Assembly: GCA_964388835.1 (NCBI GenBank)
Contig: CAYMBZ010000003.1
Location: forward strand, 4,405-68,404
From: UBA1738 sp964388835
GTDB lineage: Bacteria > Bacillota > Clostridia > UBA1381
Direction of reading: 5' to 3'
DNA: 64,000 bases
The position numbers were made by a program, and so were the translations under genes. The first letter of the stretch is position 1; the number at the start of each line of letters is the position of its first letter. Below the pieces are notes generated by a model. It saw only the letters and a list, made by a program, of their open reading frames with translations. It was not told the DNA's origin and did not search any database. This document shows, in pieces, positions 1 through 8,130 of this stretch.

Positions 1-954
1 AATCGACGTCATAATCATTTTATACGCTTTGTCTGTCATATTTTTCGAACACTTTACATGAATTTTCGGGTCCGGAATACCAAGCTTTTCGTATTCCTCC
101 AAAATCAAATATGTCAATTCGTTTACATGCGTACATAAATTAAACGGAATATTGGCAAGTATTTGTCTCGAATTCCATTTAAACAAAAAGTATCTCAAAA
201 GCTCTCGAACATCATCTTCACTGTAAATTCCTTCCTCTGTATCATACCTGTAGTAAGGGTACAAAATATCATCGACAGCTCCGAGCGAGCGCAACGTATT
301 TCCTTGCGTTAACTGCTGTGCAGAATAGTAAATAAAATACAATTGCATTGCTTCAGCCAGATTCTTTGGCTTACCCTTCAGCAAAGAAGAAAGGCTTTGA
401 GCTGAAAACAAACTATTGACCGAATTTGTTTTTTTACATTCTTCACAAAGACGCTTTATATATATCAAAACACCCTCATAAGCATATTTAACGGATAAAT
501 AAAAATCTTCCTCTTTTTTTGATAAATTTATCTTTTTTAAACATTCTTCGGCATTTTCGAGTATACCGGTAAATCCAAGATTAAACACTCTGTTCCAATC
601 AGGCATTGTGTGCCCGAAATCGGCAACGGCGACAAAAGCCCCCTCAGACGGAAATATTTTATCACTGTTGTCTTTTATGTATTTTTTATATTCTTCATCT
701 ATCAAAAAACACGGGCTGTACACTTCACTTGCCATATCGGAAAATATATCAGCCGGATTAATACACAATTCCGCTTTTTCAAAATAATGTTTTACGGCTT
801 TTCCGAAACCTACCGATTTGGAATTTTCATTATGGTATATTTCTTTTATTTCTTCATATAACTCTTCCGCTTTTTCCTTGTTTGCGTTTTCATAAAACTT
901 TGAGTATTGATTTTCTATTTTTTCTCTATTTTCGGTAAATTTTAAAATATTCAT
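1..954 (-). CDS. Glycyl radical enzyme (pyruvate formate-lyase-like), N-terminal part, runs off the window
   Basis: I translated the minus strand from the ATG at 954; it stays open for 318 codons to the window edge, so only the N-terminal part is present. A GAAAGGAAGT ribosome binding site lies just upstream. Segments match the pyruvate formate-lyase family: a GHTMPDWNRVFNLGFTGI stretch (around residues 114-131), NTLRSLGAVDDILYPYY (the family usually has GR.DQ.L.P.Y here) and a NELTYLILEEYEKLGIPDP stretch close to the end. The catalytic Cys and the C-terminal glycyl radical site lie outside the window, so the reaction (formate lyase, diol dehydratase or other) cannot be assigned. It diverges from an AraC regulator that may control it. 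Confidence 0.72.
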   Translation of the reverse strand, partial: MNILKFTENREKIENQYSKFYENANKEKAEELYEEIKEIYHNENSKSVGFGKAVKHYFEKAELCINPADIFSDMASEVYSPCFLIDEEYKKYIKDNSDKIFPSEGAFVAVADFGHTMPDWNRVFNLGFTGILENAEECLKKINLSKKEEDFYLSVKYAYEGVLIYIKRLCEECKKTNSVNSLFSAQSLSSLLKGKPKNLAEAMQLYFIYYSAQQLTQGNTLRSLGAVDDILYPYYRYDTEEGIYSEDDVRELLRYFLFKWNSRQILANIPFNLCTHVNELTYLILEEYEKLGIPDPKIHVKCSKNMTDKAYKMIMTSI

Positions 955-986
955 TTTTTACTTCCTTTCAATACGGATTTGACTGT

Positions 987-1015
987 ATTTTATATCAACA
1001 AATATTTTAATTCAA
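987..1015 (-). promoter_or_regulatory. Sigma-A-like promoter for the glycyl radical enzyme gene
   Basis: On the minus strand, TTGAAT and TAAAAT are separated by exactly 17 bp, and the -10 lies about 33 bp before the ATG at 954. Seen directly; function inferred. Confidence 0.55.
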
Positions 1016-1056
1016 TGGACAAAAAATAAAAAATGGATTTTTCGAACATAAACATC

Positions 1057-1085
1057 TTGACTTTCTTAAAAAAATCAAGTATAGT
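1057..1085 (+). promoter_or_regulatory. Sigma-A-like promoter for the AraC regulator
   Basis: TTGACT, a 17-bp spacer and TATAGT lead directly to the ATG at 1101, giving a predicted leader of only about 9 nt. The -35 and spacer sit in a CTTGA...TCAAG inverted repeat (1056-1079), which could be an operator. Confidence 0.6.
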
Positions 1086-1100
1086 TGTTGTGGTGATATT

Positions 1101-1892
1101 ATGGAAGCTGATTTGACAATAGAAAGAATAATAAATGTATTCGACGGTGAATTTAAGCCCGGTATCATTCCGAAAAAAACAATCGGCAGGTACAGGGATT
1201 GCTTTGTGTGTTATTTATACGGAAAAACAAAGTATATATTTGATAATTATTCATTTACCGCAGCTCCGCAAAAGTTTATTTATTTGTCAAAAGACAGCAA
1301 ATATGAAATGCATATACTTGAAAACAGTAAATTTGTTTGCGTTGATTTTGACTTTTGCACAATGCCTCGCTCTCAAAAAAGTACAGCGTTTAAATGCAAT
1401 TCATTCGATATAAAAAGACAATTCCAAAAAATGCTGCATATTTGGAATAACAGAAGACCAGGCTATATTGCTCAGATATTTTCATGTATATATAATGTTT
1501 ATGCCGAAGCCATAAAAACAGAAAACAAATTATATTCGAAAAGTAGCCTTTTGGTTTCGGAAATAACAGAATATATTTTGAATAATTATACCGATTCGGA
1601 TTTTAGTATAAATGATATATCAACACATTTCGGAATTTCAGAGGTGCATTTAAGAAGGCTTATCGATCAATCGTTCTGCACTTCTCCTATAAAATATATA
1701 AATAATCTAAAGCTTGATAGAGCTAAAAATATGCTCAAAATCTCCAATTATTCGATAGCCGAAATAGCGCAAAGCTCGGGATTTGCAGATCCATATTATT
1801 TCAGCAGATTTTTCAAACAGCAGATGGGTGTCTCTCCGTCAGAATATAGATCGTCTGTTGACTTCGTTGTTAGCACCACAAACACCGAATAA
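1101..1892 (+). CDS. AraC-family transcriptional regulator (soluble, 263 aa)
   Basis: A one-component activator of the AraC/XylS family. The N-terminal 150 residues are beta-rich and look like a cupin-type effector domain (TAAPQKFIYLSKDSKYEMH region). The C-terminal 100 residues form the double helix-turn-helix DNA-binding domain, with INDISTHFGISEVHLRRLI as the first HTH and IAEIAQSSGFADPYYFSRFF plus GVSPSEYR as the second. There is no membrane segment. It diverges from the glycyl radical enzyme gene, the usual arrangement for a local regulator. Effector unknown. Confidence 0.9.
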   Translation: MEADLTIERIINVFDGEFKPGIIPKKTIGRYRDCFVCYLYGKTKYIFDNYSFTAAPQKFIYLSKDSKYEMHILENSKFVCVDFDFCTMPRSQKSTAFKCNSFDIKRQFQKMLHIWNNRRPGYIAQIFSCIYNVYAEAIKTENKLYSKSSLLVSEITEYILNNYTDSDFSINDISTHFGISEVHLRRLIDQSFCTSPIKYINNLKLDRAKNMLKISNYSIAEIAQSSGFADPYYFSRFFKQQMGVSPSEYRSSVDFVVSTTNTE

Positions 1893-1899
1893 AAAGTAA

Positions 1900-2157
1900 A
1901 TGGGAATTTTCCACAAAAAAACTTGTAATGATAATATCGGCACAACAATTTCCCTTGCCGATATTATTCCCGAAAAATACGGATATATCTTTGATGGTGG
2001 GTATTCAGATCCTCGAACAAAGGGAAATCGTGTAACGGAATTTACTTTCAATGGAAATGATGCCGTTTATGCGAAATGGATTCCAAACGGATTAGAGCAA
2101 ATTGAAGAGCAAGAAATAAAGACAACTCCGCTGACAACGGCTGAAATACTTGCCTAA
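1900..2157 (+). pseudogene. Remnant with one InlB-type B-repeat
   Basis: An 85-codon ORF starting 7 bp after the AraC stop, with no convincing ribosome binding site. Its middle (GYIFDGGYSDPRTKGN then VTEFTF...VYAKW) matches the Listeria-Bacteroides InlB B-repeat (consensus GY.F.GWY....G..v....f.....lyAKW), normally found as tandem copies in large secreted surface proteins. A single copy without signal peptide or neighbours is most likely a decayed fragment. The last 25 residues are unrelated to the repeat. Confidence 0.55.
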
Positions 2158-2423
2158 CGGAAAATGTTGTTAAAGATTTGCACGCAACATTGACGGAAAA
2201 CATAATTGTCGGAGGCATATACAGAAATCAGGAAGTTCGTATAAGCGGTGCAGGTTTTACACCGCCTGCGGGAAATGAAATGTATATACAAATCAAAGGC
2301 TTTTATGAAGATATAAAAAGCAAGTCTGATTTAAACTCAATCGAATTTACAGCATGGATACATGCAGACTTTGTTGCAGATTTGGAAGAAAAACAGCTGA
2401 ATGAATACTTAAATTTGATTTGA
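2145..2423 (+). pseudogene. Truncated Fic-family protein remnant
   Basis: The frame is open from 2145 to the stop at 2421-2423. It reads like the middle of a Fic domain: LTENVVKDLHATLTEN, then IVGGIYRNQEVRISGAGFTPP, then NEMYIQIKGFYEDI and EFTAWIHADFV. In Fic AMPylases this last segment runs into the catalytic HPFxxGNGR motif, but here the sequence diverges right after HADFV and stops 15 residues later. The active-site motif and the whole C-terminal half are missing, and so is the N-terminal regulatory part. A non-functional fragment is the simplest reading. Family assignment is by recognised motif order. Confidence 0.65.
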
Positions 2424-2450
2424 ATATATATTCTTTACGAAAAATAAACA

Positions 2451-2490
2451 AAGCCGATAAACCGCTTGAAATAAGGGTTTATCGGCTTTT
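2451..2490 (+). terminator. Rho-independent terminator after the Fic remnant
   Basis: Perfect 13-bp stem AAGCCGATAAACC / GGTTTATCGGCTT (2451-2463 with 2476-2488) ending in TTTT, 28 bp after the stop. The A-rich flank means it could work on both strands. Confidence 0.8.
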
Positions 2491-2499
2491 CCTTAAATT

Positions 2500-2583
2500 A
2501 CTAATATTGGTGAAGCATTAGACCGATTGCAATCGGAATTAAAGCACAAGCCGGTAAAAGGAATAGGTATCAAAGAAAAATAA
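2500..2583 (+). repeat. Dispersed repeat copy 1: conserved ORF tail ending in GIGIKEK-stop
   Basis: An 84-bp segment nearly identical to 28465-28548. In one frame both read T..GEAL(D/E)RLQSELKHKPVKG followed by IGIKEK and TAA. Over the last 25 codons the two copies differ at seven bases, all at third codon positions, with only one amino acid change (D/E). This points to selection on a protein tail, yet a stop codon lies four codons upstream of this copy and I see no start. I do not recognise the family. Confidence 0.7.
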
Positions 2584-2604
2584 ATATCCGTACAACAAGA
2601 GCTG

Positions 2605-2648
2605 TTAATCGCATGATAAAAATTTCATCATGCGATTAATGGCTTTTT
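2605..2648 (+). terminator. Strong hairpin terminator
   Basis: Perfect 12-bp stem TTAATCGCATGA / TCATGCGATTAA (2605-2616 with 2628-2639) followed by GGC and five T residues. It follows the repeated ORF tail at 2500-2583. Confidence 0.75.
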
Positions 2649-2651
2649 GTC

Positions 2652-2680
2652 TTAAACTTGTTACACAGAAATGTTATAAT
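2652..2680 (+). promoter_or_regulatory. Possible promoter upstream of the short ORF at 2796-2999
   Basis: TTAAAC, 17-bp spacer, perfect TATAAT. A run AGGAGG follows at 2737-2742 but no good start codon is spaced to it, consistent with decay of the gene it once served. Confidence 0.4.
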
Positions 2681-2795
2681 AAAATGTACCCCATATGTCA
2701 CTTCGTTATATGCTATAATATACAAGAGTATATAGGAGGTTTTCTAACCGGACAAATTATTAAAACAAGTGATTTTATCAATGAAAATCATGTGA

Positions 2796-2999
2796 TATAA
2801 CGATTTCAACCCGGTAGAAAAACAAGCAAAAGCGGAAATGCTAGATTACCGACTTTGGCTCTCGAACCCGTTTTATTGTGTGAAGCAAAATGGCAAAATA
2901 GTCACAAAAGATGCCGAAAGTGATTTTTCGTTTTTCAAATCGTCTTACCCGCAAAATTCAAGAGTGAATTTCCATGGTCGAATAAAGGAGCAGGAGTAA
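2796..2999 (+). pseudogene. Short unrecognised ORF, probably a gene fragment
   Basis: The frame is open for 68 codons after an in-frame TGA at 2793; the only internal ATG is at 2838 (53 aa) and has no ribosome binding site. The residues look protein-like (FNPVEKQAKAEMLDYRLWLS, then NPFYCVKQNGKIVTKDAESD) but I do not recognise a family. Located after a promoter-like and AGGAGG-containing stretch, it may be the surviving end of a small gene. Confidence 0.35.
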
Positions 3000-3040
3000 G
3001 TACAACGATAAAATCTAAATTACCGAAGTGTCGGTATGTG

Positions 3041-3072
3041 TTTATAATGATAGTATCAACTATCATTATAAA
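3041..3072. repeat. AT-rich perfect inverted repeat
   Basis: TTTATAATGATAG and its exact reverse complement (13-bp arms, 3041-3053 and 3060-3072) flank a 6-nt loop. It sits between the short ORF fragment and the 3' end of the convergent regulator gene, so it may act as a bidirectional terminator, though no T-tract follows. The ATAATGAT core resembles half of a Fur box, but the spacing does not fit. Confidence 0.5.
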
Positions 3073-3180
3073 TTTCAAACATTCCAAATAAATTCCGCTG
3101 TTCCTGTTTTCATCTGTGGCGATACATTTAATCAAAGTATTGCGCACCGCACGTTTTCATTATGTGAAGATAGGGGGTGT

Positions 3181-5409
3181 TTAATCAATCCGTTTTTTTC
3201 TGTAATCGGCAGGTGTCATGCCGGTGACCGACTTAAATACTCTGTGAAACGTCTGCTTATTTGTAAAACCGACCATTTCAAGGATTTGCTCAATTGTAAG
3301 TTCGGTGGTTTCCAAAAGGTCTTTTGCTCGGTCGATACGCAGATTATTCAAAAGCTGTTTAAAGGAATAGTCCGTATTGCTCTGAATAAGCCTTGTAACG
3401 GTGCTCTGGCTTGTGCCGAACATATCCGCGAGCTGTTTTAAAGACATATCCTGTGAAGAACAGTTAGCCTTTATGTATGCGTATAGCTTGTCAAAATCCG
3501 TTACCGTTCGCTCGGAGGAGGTCAGGTAATCTACCAGCTCTTCGATATATGAGCGAACGCCGGATAAGGGCTGTGCGAGAAATTTATTGGCTATTTCAAA
3601 GTCAAGCATATCCTCCATGTATGGTATCTTATTAATCCGCATGTATTTCAATATTGTATTTAATATATAATTGTACATTCTCTTTGTATCGCGCGGCGAA
3701 AGTGTCGGCTTATCGCTTAAAATATCATTTATTGCCGCCAAAATCGTATCTTTATCCAGTGTGGAAAGTGCGGAATAAACGGTAGTTTCATCGGTTATTG
3801 TAAAGATAAAGGAGTCCTTGGAGCTGATATCTATAACCGGTGTTTCGTTAGGAGTATGATACGGAATAAATGAGTCCAGAGCCTCGGCGTGGGCTTGCTT
3901 CAGCCCCGGAATTCCGCGATATGCCTTACTCATTCCGATTGAAACCGTAATGTATTCAAAATCATTTGTAAGAAAGTACATAATGGAATTCAATACATCT
4001 TTTATCTCCTCATGCTGTTTTTCGTCCTTAAAATTCAGTATTATATTAAGCACATTGTTTTCCGCAGGGAGAACATATGTTCTGAATTTTTCGGTAAACA
4101 TATCGCACACAACGTTATAAAATCCCGATTTAATGGTTATGTATGATTGATTATCGAATTTATCATAAAAATTCGGTGCGGGAGACAATTGCAAAATGAC
4201 GATGGAGAAAAGGTCGTATTCGAAAGAAAACGAGCCTTCAATTGCGTCAAAATCGGAATCTTTATTGTAAATTTCAAGGTCATTCAGTACATTTATAAGA
4301 TATTTCTGCTGTGCATACGGCAGTGATTTTTGCAGTAAATCAATTTGAGATTTTGCTTTTTGCGCCAGTGATACATTGTCATAAAGCATGTTTGAAGCAA
4401 TGCTGTCCTCGCCCTTTAGCGAAGAATATATTTCGCTTATGGGCTTGAAAATGTTTTTTGTATTTCTGAAAGCTATAAAAACGGCGCTGGATATCGCGAT
4501 TATGCAAACTGCGATAATCAAAACGATAAAAAGCAAGATATCCTTGTAAATTTCCGAGGTGGGCGTTAATGCAACATATGTATATCCCAAAAGAGAGCGA
4601 TTTGCGGTGCCGGTGGATACCAAGTAGCGGTCACGTGCCAAAACGGTTTTAAAGTTGGAATTAGGGCGTGACAGTACGGTGTTGGCAAAATTATCCGATT
4701 GAGTTATTTTTGTGTCGTTATCATTGTTTAAGGAAAAGAATTCCTCAGTAAAATTGTTAAGTATAAAGTATTGCGTAGAATTGTTGTAATTGTAGTTGTT
4801 GAGCGAAATGATTGTAGTTAAATCCACGTTCAAAACGAAGTAACGCTTTTGATTTACCTTGTACACAATCGGAATTGTGTTGTAAGTTTTATCGCCCGCA
4901 TGCATTGCACATGGGGAGAGCATACGGAAGTTGTTGTTGGTGTAAATATACAACGATTGCCAGTAGTTTGCGTCGTAGGCGGAATATGTTAAATCATCGG
5001 AAAAATACTCCGGAATCGGAACACTGCCGCCGGAATGGTACACCACCCCGTTTGTTTGGTCAAGAAGAAATGTGGTTATAACATGGGGTGTTTCCGCAGA
5101 AAACTGTGCAAGTGAAGCAAAAAAATCCGGAGATTGGATTACGTCGTTGCCCTCTATAAACCTATCCGTTATAGGTTGGTGAACGTAAAATTTAACGGTA
5201 CTTTTTAACATATCAATATTGTTTTCACAGTATGCGGATGCCGATTGCATATTTGAAACTGTGTTTTTGTTTGTTATTGCAGTAAGTTTTGAAAATGAGG
5301 AAAAGCAAACATATACCGAAACAATACTGACGATTATTGCGGGTATCAATATTGACATAAGCAAAAAACTGAAAGTTTCATTCTTTTGTTTTTGTTTGAA
5401 AAATCTCAT
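3181..5409 (-). CDS. Membrane-bound AraC-type regulator of locus 1 (YesS-like)
   Basis: A 742-aa one-protein sensor-regulator. A membrane segment (about residues 16-38) is followed by an extracytoplasmic sensor domain (about 40-285), a second membrane segment (about 287-312, ILLFIVLIIAVCIIAISSAV), a long cytoplasmic linker and a C-terminal AraC HTH domain (about 640-742; LKQLADMFGTSQSTVTRLI, IEQILEMVGFTNKQTFHRVF, GMTPADYR). This architecture and size match B. subtilis YesS, which controls rhamnogalacturonan use. It diverges from the ABC transporter operon at 5776, which it probably activates in response to extracellular oligosaccharide. AAGGAGAG precedes the ATG. It is a paralogue of 31850-34108. 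Confidence 0.9.
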   Translation of the reverse strand: MRFFKQKQKNETFSFLLMSILIPAIIVSIVSVYVCFSSFSKLTAITNKNTVSNMQSASAYCENNIDMLKSTVKFYVHQPITDRFIEGNDVIQSPDFFASLAQFSAETPHVITTFLLDQTNGVVYHSGGSVPIPEYFSDDLTYSAYDANYWQSLYIYTNNNFRMLSPCAMHAGDKTYNTIPIVYKVNQKRYFVLNVDLTTIISLNNYNYNNSTQYFILNNFTEEFFSLNNDNDTKITQSDNFANTVLSRPNSNFKTVLARDRYLVSTGTANRSLLGYTYVALTPTSEIYKDILLFIVLIIAVCIIAISSAVFIAFRNTKNIFKPISEIYSSLKGEDSIASNMLYDNVSLAQKAKSQIDLLQKSLPYAQQKYLINVLNDLEIYNKDSDFDAIEGSFSFEYDLFSIVILQLSPAPNFYDKFDNQSYITIKSGFYNVVCDMFTEKFRTYVLPAENNVLNIILNFKDEKQHEEIKDVLNSIMYFLTNDFEYITVSIGMSKAYRGIPGLKQAHAEALDSFIPYHTPNETPVIDISSKDSFIFTITDETTVYSALSTLDKDTILAAINDILSDKPTLSPRDTKRMYNYILNTILKYMRINKIPYMEDMLDFEIANKFLAQPLSGVRSYIEELVDYLTSSERTVTDFDKLYAYIKANCSSQDMSLKQLADMFGTSQSTVTRLIQSNTDYSFKQLLNNLRIDRAKDLLETTELTIEQILEMVGFTNKQTFHRVFKSVTGMTPADYRKKRID

Positions 5410-5452
5410 GATTTTTCTCTCCTTTTGGTATTTTTTGTTACTTTTTCGCCTA

Positions 5453-5468
5453 TTTTTTTTTTTTTTTT
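5453..5468. repeat. Homopolymer T16
   Basis: Sixteen consecutive T on the plus strand, 43 bp upstream of the regulator start. Such tracts are prone to slippage during replication and transcription. Confidence 0.9.
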
Positions 5469-5530
5469 GAAAAAATTGTTACTCGTTGGTGAAAATTGCG
5501 AAGCTGGAAATTTTTATATCCACAAGAAAT

Positions 5531-5559
5531 ATTTTATAATAAAAAATGAAATTTGTCAA
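5531..5559 (-). promoter_or_regulatory. Sigma-A promoter for the locus 1 regulator
   Basis: On the minus strand, a perfect TTGACA (5554-5559), 17-bp spacer and TAAAAT (5531-5536). The predicted leader is about 115 nt and contains the A16 tract (T16 on the plus strand). Confidence 0.65.
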
Positions 5560-5612
5560 CTTTTAAATCATTTTAAAAAGAAAAATATTGTTATTTTATG
5601 CAGATTCTACGG

Positions 5613-5633
5613 GCGTGATCACGCATTTATGCG
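5613..5633. promoter_or_regulatory. Candidate operator: two overlapping palindromes
   Basis: GCGTGATCACGC (5613-5624) is a perfect 12-bp palindrome; it overlaps CGCAT-TT-ATGCG (5622-5633). They lie about 50 bp upstream of the -35 of the transporter operon. Regulator unknown. Confidence 0.4.
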
Positions 5634-5683
5634 ATTTTCGTGCGGGTGTGTGAATAAAATGATACTCATGAAAATTTTGTTAC

Positions 5684-5713
5684 TTTACACATTAGATATG
5701 AGTGTGATATAGT
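5684..5713 (+). promoter_or_regulatory. Promoter of the locus 1 transporter operon
   Basis: TTTACA, 18-bp spacer, TATAGT. The spacer carries GTGTG just before the -10, as in the equivalent promoter of locus 2. An ACTCAT/ATGAGT inverted repeat (5664-5669 and 5697-5702) brackets the -35. Confidence 0.5.
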
Positions 5714-5775
5714 TGAAAATGTAAAAAAACACTGTGCGGCGCTACGCACAAAGTCATAATAAGGAGAGCGAGTAT

Positions 5776-7179
5776 ATGAAAAAAAATTTAATGAAAACAA
5801 TCGCTATGCTTCTGGGAGCTTCAATGGTTCTCGGAGGACTTGTAGGATGCGGAGAAAAGAAACAGCAAACGGACGGAAAGGTTACGATTTCACTTGCGGA
5901 TTACTTTTCAGATCCGAAAATCAATCCTGAGGGATATGAAGCGCAAATGGAGGGTGTTAAAAGATTTAATGAAATTTATCCGGATATCGTAATCGAGGAC
6001 GGAAAATATTCTTTTGCCACAGATACATATATGGCAAAAGCTGAAGCGGGAACACTTCCGACCGTATATTACGTACCGCTTACCGAGTGCGAGAAAATTA
6101 AGGATTTGGGATATGCGGCGGACCTTACAAAGTATTTTGAGGAAAACGGTTTTAAGGAAAACTTGAATGATTTGGCGCTTGACATAATTTCAAGAGACGG
6201 AAAAATGTATTTTGTTCCGGAGCAATTCTATTATGTGGGACTTTTCGTAAACATCGACCTTTATAAAAAGGCGGGCTTTGTGGCAGAGGACGGAACACTT
6301 TATCAGCCGACCGATTGGGAGGACCTTGCAAGAGTTGCAAAGGAAGTTAAGGCAAAAACCGGAGCTGACGGATATGCAATGCCTACAAAAGGCAATCAAG
6401 GAGGCTGGAGATTTACACCGGTTGCATGGAGCTACGGAACCGTTTTTGAGGAAAAGAACAAGGACGGAAAATGGGAAGCTAAATTTGATACCGAAGAATG
6501 TGTAAACGCGGTTCAGTTTATAAGCGATCTTAAATGGAAGCACGATGCAATTCCGGCAAACACTTTGCTTGAAAATGCGGACATATATCAGCAGTTTGCA
6601 GCCGGCAACATTGTAATGACGATGGGTGAATCAAGTATGATAGATAGAATGGTTTCGACATATGGTATGAGCAAAGATAACCTGGGCGTTTTGAGAATTC
6701 CGGCAGGTCCGGAGCGTGATGTATCGCTTCTCGGCGGTGCTGTACGCGTAATCGACAGAAACGCAACACCTGAGCAGATTGATGCGGCACTTAAATGGCT
6801 TGAATTCAACGGATATACATATAAAGTTGATGATGAAACCAAACAAAGTATTGAATCGGACTATCAAGTCAAAGAAAGTCAGAATCTTCCGATAGGTATC
6901 AGAGCTATGAGCCCGTGGAAGGACGGCAGTGAGTATGAGTTGTTCCATGACGAAATGATGGCAAAATATCAAAATGTAAGCGATAAGAATGTTGAGAACT
7001 ACAACAATACCGATAAGCTTGAGTTCCAGGTTGAGGAAGCGGTTGAAGCTCAATCGCTTTACAAAACATTTGACAATGTTATTCAGGAATGCTTGACAAA
7101 TAAGGATGCGGATATAAAGGCACTTGTTTCAAAGGCTGCTTCAGATTTCCAGAGTAATTATCTTGATTTTGCAGAATAA
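5776..7179 (+). CDS. Sugar ABC transporter solute-binding lipoprotein (locus 1)
   Basis: Binds an oligosaccharide outside the membrane and delivers it to the two permeases downstream. The N-terminus MKKNLMKTIAMLLGASMV ends in a lipobox (LVGC), so Cys near residue 27 should be lipidated. The rest has the fold-type sequence of family 1 binding proteins (CUT1 class; LplA/YesO/YtcQ-like). I chose the ATG at 5776 because AAGGAGAG is correctly spaced; a longer in-frame start at 5734 would bury the signal peptide. It is a clear paralogue of 34416-35804 (shared EQIDAA.KWLEFNG and LTNKDAD motifs). Confidence 0.92.
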   Translation: MKKNLMKTIAMLLGASMVLGGLVGCGEKKQQTDGKVTISLADYFSDPKINPEGYEAQMEGVKRFNEIYPDIVIEDGKYSFATDTYMAKAEAGTLPTVYYVPLTECEKIKDLGYAADLTKYFEENGFKENLNDLALDIISRDGKMYFVPEQFYYVGLFVNIDLYKKAGFVAEDGTLYQPTDWEDLARVAKEVKAKTGADGYAMPTKGNQGGWRFTPVAWSYGTVFEEKNKDGKWEAKFDTEECVNAVQFISDLKWKHDAIPANTLLENADIYQQFAAGNIVMTMGESSMIDRMVSTYGMSKDNLGVLRIPAGPERDVSLLGGAVRVIDRNATPEQIDAALKWLEFNGYTYKVDDETKQSIESDYQVKESQNLPIGIRAMSPWKDGSEYELFHDEMMAKYQNVSDKNVENYNNTDKLEFQVEEAVEAQSLYKTFDNVIQECLTNKDADIKALVSKAASDFQSNYLDFAE

Positions 7180-7193
7180 GGGGCATATATTTA

Positions 7194-8108
7194 ATGAAAA
7201 CAACAATAAAAAAGAAGAAAAAAAGGGGAGTATCCTTCTTTTTAAAAGACCTGAGCGGATGGATGCTGATGCTTCCGTCGATAGTATTGGTAGTAATGTT
7301 TGTGGTACGTCCGCAAATTTTGGGAGTTATCTGGTCAACATTTAATATGAGAGGGTTTACCGTACAGGATTTCATTGGACTTAGGAATTTTCAAATAATA
7401 CTGAGCAACGCGGATTTCTTGAAAACCTTTACAAACACATGGTTGTACTTGATTTATTCCTTGATTGTAGGTCTTTTGCCGCCGTTTGTAATGGCTATCA
7501 TTATGAACGAAATGGCATGTTTCAGAAAAACAATCAGAACGCTTGTATATCTTCCCGGAATAATGCCGGCGATATCGGTATCGATTCTTTGGTCGTTTGT
7601 TTATTACCCGGATGCCACAGGACTCTTAAATATGGTATTGGGAATGTTCGGAATGGAGCCGTATGTATGGCTCCAGGACGGACGCTTCACAATTCTGTGG
7701 ATTATCGTAAGTATGACATGGACGGGAATGGGCGGAACGGCGATATACTATTTTGCGGGACTTCAGGGCGTAAATTCAGAGCTGTATGAAGCGGCAATGA
7801 TGGATGGCGCGGGATTTATAAGACGACTCAGAACCGTTACAATTCCGCACATGTTGCCGATGTTTATGCTTTTTGCCGTAAGACAGTGCGTGGGCGTTTT
7901 CCAGGTAGTAAATCAACCGCTTCAAATGACGGGCGGCGGACCGAACAATGCTTCAATGTCATTGGGACTTTTGGCATACAACTATGCTTTTGTGAACGGC
8001 AAGCCGCAGTTTGCCATGGCGCTTAACGTAATCACTTTCTTTGTTATTATAATATTTACTCTGATATATTATAAGGTTGATAAAAAGGTTACGCAGGATT
8101 TAATATAG
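7194..8108 (+). CDS. Sugar ABC transporter permease, LplB/YesP type (locus 1)
   Basis: Inner-membrane permease, 304 aa, with a Lys-rich cytoplasmic N-terminus (KKKKRG) and six hydrophobic segments. The ATPase-contact EAA loop is visible as EAAMMDGAGFIRRLRTVTIP, followed by TGGGPNNASMSLG, typical of the CUT1 family. It follows the binding protein by 14 bp and precedes its partner permease by 22 bp. No ATPase gene is present in the operon, so a shared MsmX-like ATPase from elsewhere is expected. Confidence 0.93.
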   Translation: MKTTIKKKKKRGVSFFLKDLSGWMLMLPSIVLVVMFVVRPQILGVIWSTFNMRGFTVQDFIGLRNFQIILSNADFLKTFTNTWLYLIYSLIVGLLPPFVMAIIMNEMACFRKTIRTLVYLPGIMPAISVSILWSFVYYPDATGLLNMVLGMFGMEPYVWLQDGRFTILWIIVSMTWTGMGGTAIYYFAGLQGVNSELYEAAMMDGAGFIRRLRTVTIPHMLPMFMLFAVRQCVGVFQVVNQPLQMTGGGPNNASMSLGLLAYNYAFVNGKPQFAMALNVITFFVIIIFTLIYYKVDKKVTQDLI

Positions 8109-8130
8109 CAGAGAGGAGCGAGGACAAGGA

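Larger units (their letters stand above)
2424..3180. other. Gene-poor interval with decayed sequence
   Basis: Between the Fic remnant and the convergent membrane regulator I see two terminators, one repeat copy, one promoter-like site, a short gene fragment and one long AT-rich inverted repeat. No intact gene is convincing. Confidence 0.6.
5410..5775. other. Divergent control region of locus 1
   Basis: This 366-bp spacer holds both promoters, a T16 tract (5453-5468) and two overlapping dyads (5613-5633). No gene is supported here. Confidence 0.7.

Noticed and set aside
2935..3147. 70-aa minus-strand frame
   Set aside because: No ribosome binding site, no recognised family, and it crosses the long inverted repeat at 3041-3072.
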